Below are positions 62,558 through 64,000 of a DNA stretch of 64,000 bases, one piece after another. The notes under the pieces are model-generated. The model searched no databases and had not been told where the DNA came from. It was given only the letters and a program-made list of their open reading frames with translations. Origin of the DNA: Pedobacter cryoconitis (GTDB lineage: Bacteria; Bacteroidota; Bacteroidia; Sphingobacteriales; Sphingobacteriaceae); contig JAAAFW010000006.1 in the NCBI GenBank assembly GCA_019352875.1, positions 1,705,462-1,769,461 on the forward strand, read 5' to 3'. The position numbers and the translations under genes are program-made. The number at the start of each line of letters is the position of its first letter. Positions within the stretch are counted from its first letter, which is position 1.

Positions 62558-63031
62558 TTAATGGACCATTTTATCGGCACATGTAGAACTGGCAAATGCT
62601 TCAGGTTTTGCTTTGAAAATGAAGCCCATACTCAATATATATCCCATTGCCTCATTCAGGGCCTTATTTGATTTAAACATCGGATTCGTATTAATATCAG
62701 CATGTACTTCCAGATCTACATCATACAGATCCAGTAAATCACACACAGCATAGGCGGTCTCAATAGATTTTTGAACTTCGATCAGCATTCTTTCTTTAAT
62801 GCTCATAATCTGCTGGCTTTTTTCCTGATGGATGTACATAAAACCTCCATGCTGTTCGCGTAAAAGCACAATAACGGTTGCAAAATCTGTATAGGGGCCT
62901 TTTACTTGAGAATCGGTACCAATACATACCTTTAAGTGATAACCTTTTTCGGTTTCTCTGATGATTGCTTTTTCGACTTCATCAAGAATTGGCTGATGGA
63001 TAATCTCTCCATTGAATTTTTTCCAGGTCAT
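62558..63031 (-). CDS. RNase H-like YkuK-family protein (DUF458)
   Basis: A 157-residue protein with an RNase H-like fold, recognisable from VCIGTDSQVKGPYTDFATVIVLLR (first acidic site), GGFMYIHQEKSQQIM, RMLIEVQKSIETAYAV and DLEVHADINTNPMFKSN (second acidic site). YkuK proteins have no established role. The longer frame begins with a GTG at 63049. The ATG at 63031 (MTWKKFNGEI) is the more family-like start. A basic cytoplasmic enzyme with conserved Asp residues is plausible, but it is not a proven nuclease. Confidence 0.8.
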   Translation of the reverse strand: MTWKKFNGEIIHQPILDEVEKAIIRETEKGYHLKVCIGTDSQVKGPYTDFATVIVLLREQHGGFMYIHQEKSQQIMSIKERMLIEVQKSIETAYAVCDLLDLYDVDLEVHADINTNPMFKSNKALNEAMGYILSMGFIFKAKPEAFASSTCADKMVH

Positions 63032-63244
63032 AAGCTTCTTATTTATCACAACCCGAAACAGGTTTCTTAAAATTAAGTTGTTAGTGTTAAATATACGTGA
63101 AAATAGTGTTGTTTATTTACTAACAATCAATCTGTTATAAACATATTCGTGTCGTTTTTTTGGCATTTTTAAGACGTCATATCCTTTCTTTAAACTAAGA
63201 AAATTAAAACAATATGTAATAGCAGACGTTGTCTAATACATAAT

Positions 63245-64000
63245 ATGGTTAACAAAACAATTATAGTATCAAATCGATTACCCGTAAAAATTGTAGAACA
63301 TCAGGGGGAATACCGCCTAAGTCCAAGTGAAGGTGGCCTGGCAACAGGATTAGGTTCAGTATATAAAAAAGGTGATAATATCTGGGTCGGCTGGCCTGGA
63401 ATTGAAGTGCCGGAAGAACGGCAGGCAGAGGTTACTGCAAAACTCGCAGAACTTAATCTTATCCCGGTATTTCTTACTGCCGACGAAATTAATCTCTATT
63501 ACGAAGGATTTTCTAATGAAGTACTGTGGCCGGTATTCCACTATATGGTTACCTATGCTAATTTCGATCAGAGTTACAGGGATTCCTATCAGCAGGTCAA
63601 TGAAAAGTTTGGTCATATTGTAGCCAGTCATCTGCAAGAAGGTGACACTGTATGGGTTCATGATTATCAGTTGTTACTACTCTCTGCATTGATCAGAGAA
63701 ATACAACCTCAGGTGTTGATCGGTTTCTTTCAGCACATTCCTTTTCCTTCTTATGAAATATTCAGACTTATTCCCTGGAGGGATGAACTCATTGCAGGAA
63801 TGTTAGGTGCAGATCTATTGGGTTTTCACACTTTTGACGATGTAAGACACTTTTTAAGTGCGGCTTCCCGTTTACCGCAGGTTAAAGTATCAGATAATAT
63901 TGTCAGTTATAAAGACCGGCAGATTGTTGTTGAGTCATTCCCTATGGGAATAGACTCTGATAAATTTGAGGGATTAATTGCCGAGCCACAGGTAAGGGAG
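63245..64000 (+). CDS. otsA: Trehalose-6-phosphate synthase (partial, C-terminus off the right edge)
   Basis: GT20 enzyme making trehalose-6-phosphate from UDP-glucose and glucose-6-phosphate. The 252 visible residues include IIVSNRLPVKIVEHQGEY, PSEGGLATGLGSVYKKG, WVGWPGIEV, VWVHDYQLLLLSALIRE, FFQHIPFPSYEIFRLIPW, DLLGFHTFDDVRHFLSAA and FPMGIDSDKFEGL. These are the diagnostic donor- and acceptor-binding blocks. The frame is open to the last base of the window. In Bacteroidota the full protein is often bifunctional with a C-terminal phosphatase, but that part is not visible here. ATG start at 63245. Confidence 0.93.
   Translation, partial: MVNKTIIVSNRLPVKIVEHQGEYRLSPSEGGLATGLGSVYKKGDNIWVGWPGIEVPEERQAEVTAKLAELNLIPVFLTADEINLYYEGFSNEVLWPVFHYMVTYANFDQSYRDSYQQVNEKFGHIVASHLQEGDTVWVHDYQLLLLSALIREIQPQVLIGFFQHIPFPSYEIFRLIPWRDELIAGMLGADLLGFHTFDDVRHFLSAASRLPQVKVSDNIVSYKDRQIVVESFPMGIDSDKFEGLIAEPQVRE

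Overview
This window reads as chromosomal DNA of a Bacteroidota species, most likely a Sphingobacteriaceae member (Pedobacter-like). Signs seen directly are: TAnnTTTG -7 promoter boxes (with TTG about 18-19 nt upstream in the best cases), a type IX secretion C-terminal sorting domain, a SusC-like plug signature, three Skp/OmpH paralogues, a membrane pyrophosphatase, and a DNA polymerase III alpha subunit carrying its own N-terminal proofreading exonuclease. The species assignment is inference; there is no rRNA in the window. I see no tRNA, rRNA, CRISPR array, intact insertion sequence, prophage or integrative element. The window opens inside a CCA-adding enzyme and closes inside a trehalose-phosphate synthase.

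Layout. 1-5.2 kb: tRNA and cell-envelope housekeeping (CCA enzyme, threonylcarbamoyl-AMP synthase, glycosyltransferase, dapD, S4 RNA-binding protein, OmpH lipoprotein). 5.3-14.5 kb: gyrB, malate dehydrogenase joined to a small retropepsin-like protein, a lipocalin, exonuclease-polymerase DnaE and thioredoxin. 14.5-24.9 kb, all on the minus strand: a GH127-type glycosidase; a regulatory module of ECF sigma factor, a one-pass membrane protein with P-x-Y-F repeats, a Spy-like periplasmic protein and a small membrane protein; this module directly follows a split transketolase; then Bcp peroxiredoxin, an M23 peptidase, an FAH-family enzyme and a small T9SS cargo protein. 25-28.9 kb: Kup potassium transporter, then the only clearly accessory stretch, with two arrays of 11-nt periodic repeats, a minimal regulatory-domain plus TonB-plug membrane protein, and an internally deleted AAA ATPase remnant.

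28.9-37.9 kb: amino-acid permease, M3 peptidase, UbiA-type prenyltransferase, EngB GTPase, menaquinone methyltransferase UbiE/MenG, SDR oxidoreductase, YqeY, alpha/beta hydrolase and CBS protein. 38-46.7 kb, plus strand: NAD kinase, undecaprenyl diphosphate synthase, BamA, two periplasmic OmpH/Skp chaperones, glutamate racemase and a large PurF-type amidotransferase, which together form an envelope-biogenesis cluster. 46.8-64 kb: LysE-type exporter, dCMP deaminase, guaA, a periplasmic-binding-protein-like lipoprotein, an RsmB-like rRNA methyltransferase, MarC, two further APC permeases, a probable K+-dependent membrane pyrophosphatase, a YhcC-like radical SAM protein, an Amt ammonium channel with a partner porin, a YkuK-like RNase H-fold protein and OtsA.

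Most of the window is ordinary core genome. The points that stand out are the 11-nt periodic repeats flanking the accessory stretch, the sigma-factor module coupled to transketolase, promoter boxes lying so close to start codons that the transcripts may be leaderless, a terminator hairpin built from what looks like IS3-family ends, and a few unusual small proteins. I did not find a convincing new multi-gene system. All calls come from reading the sequence; no database search was run.
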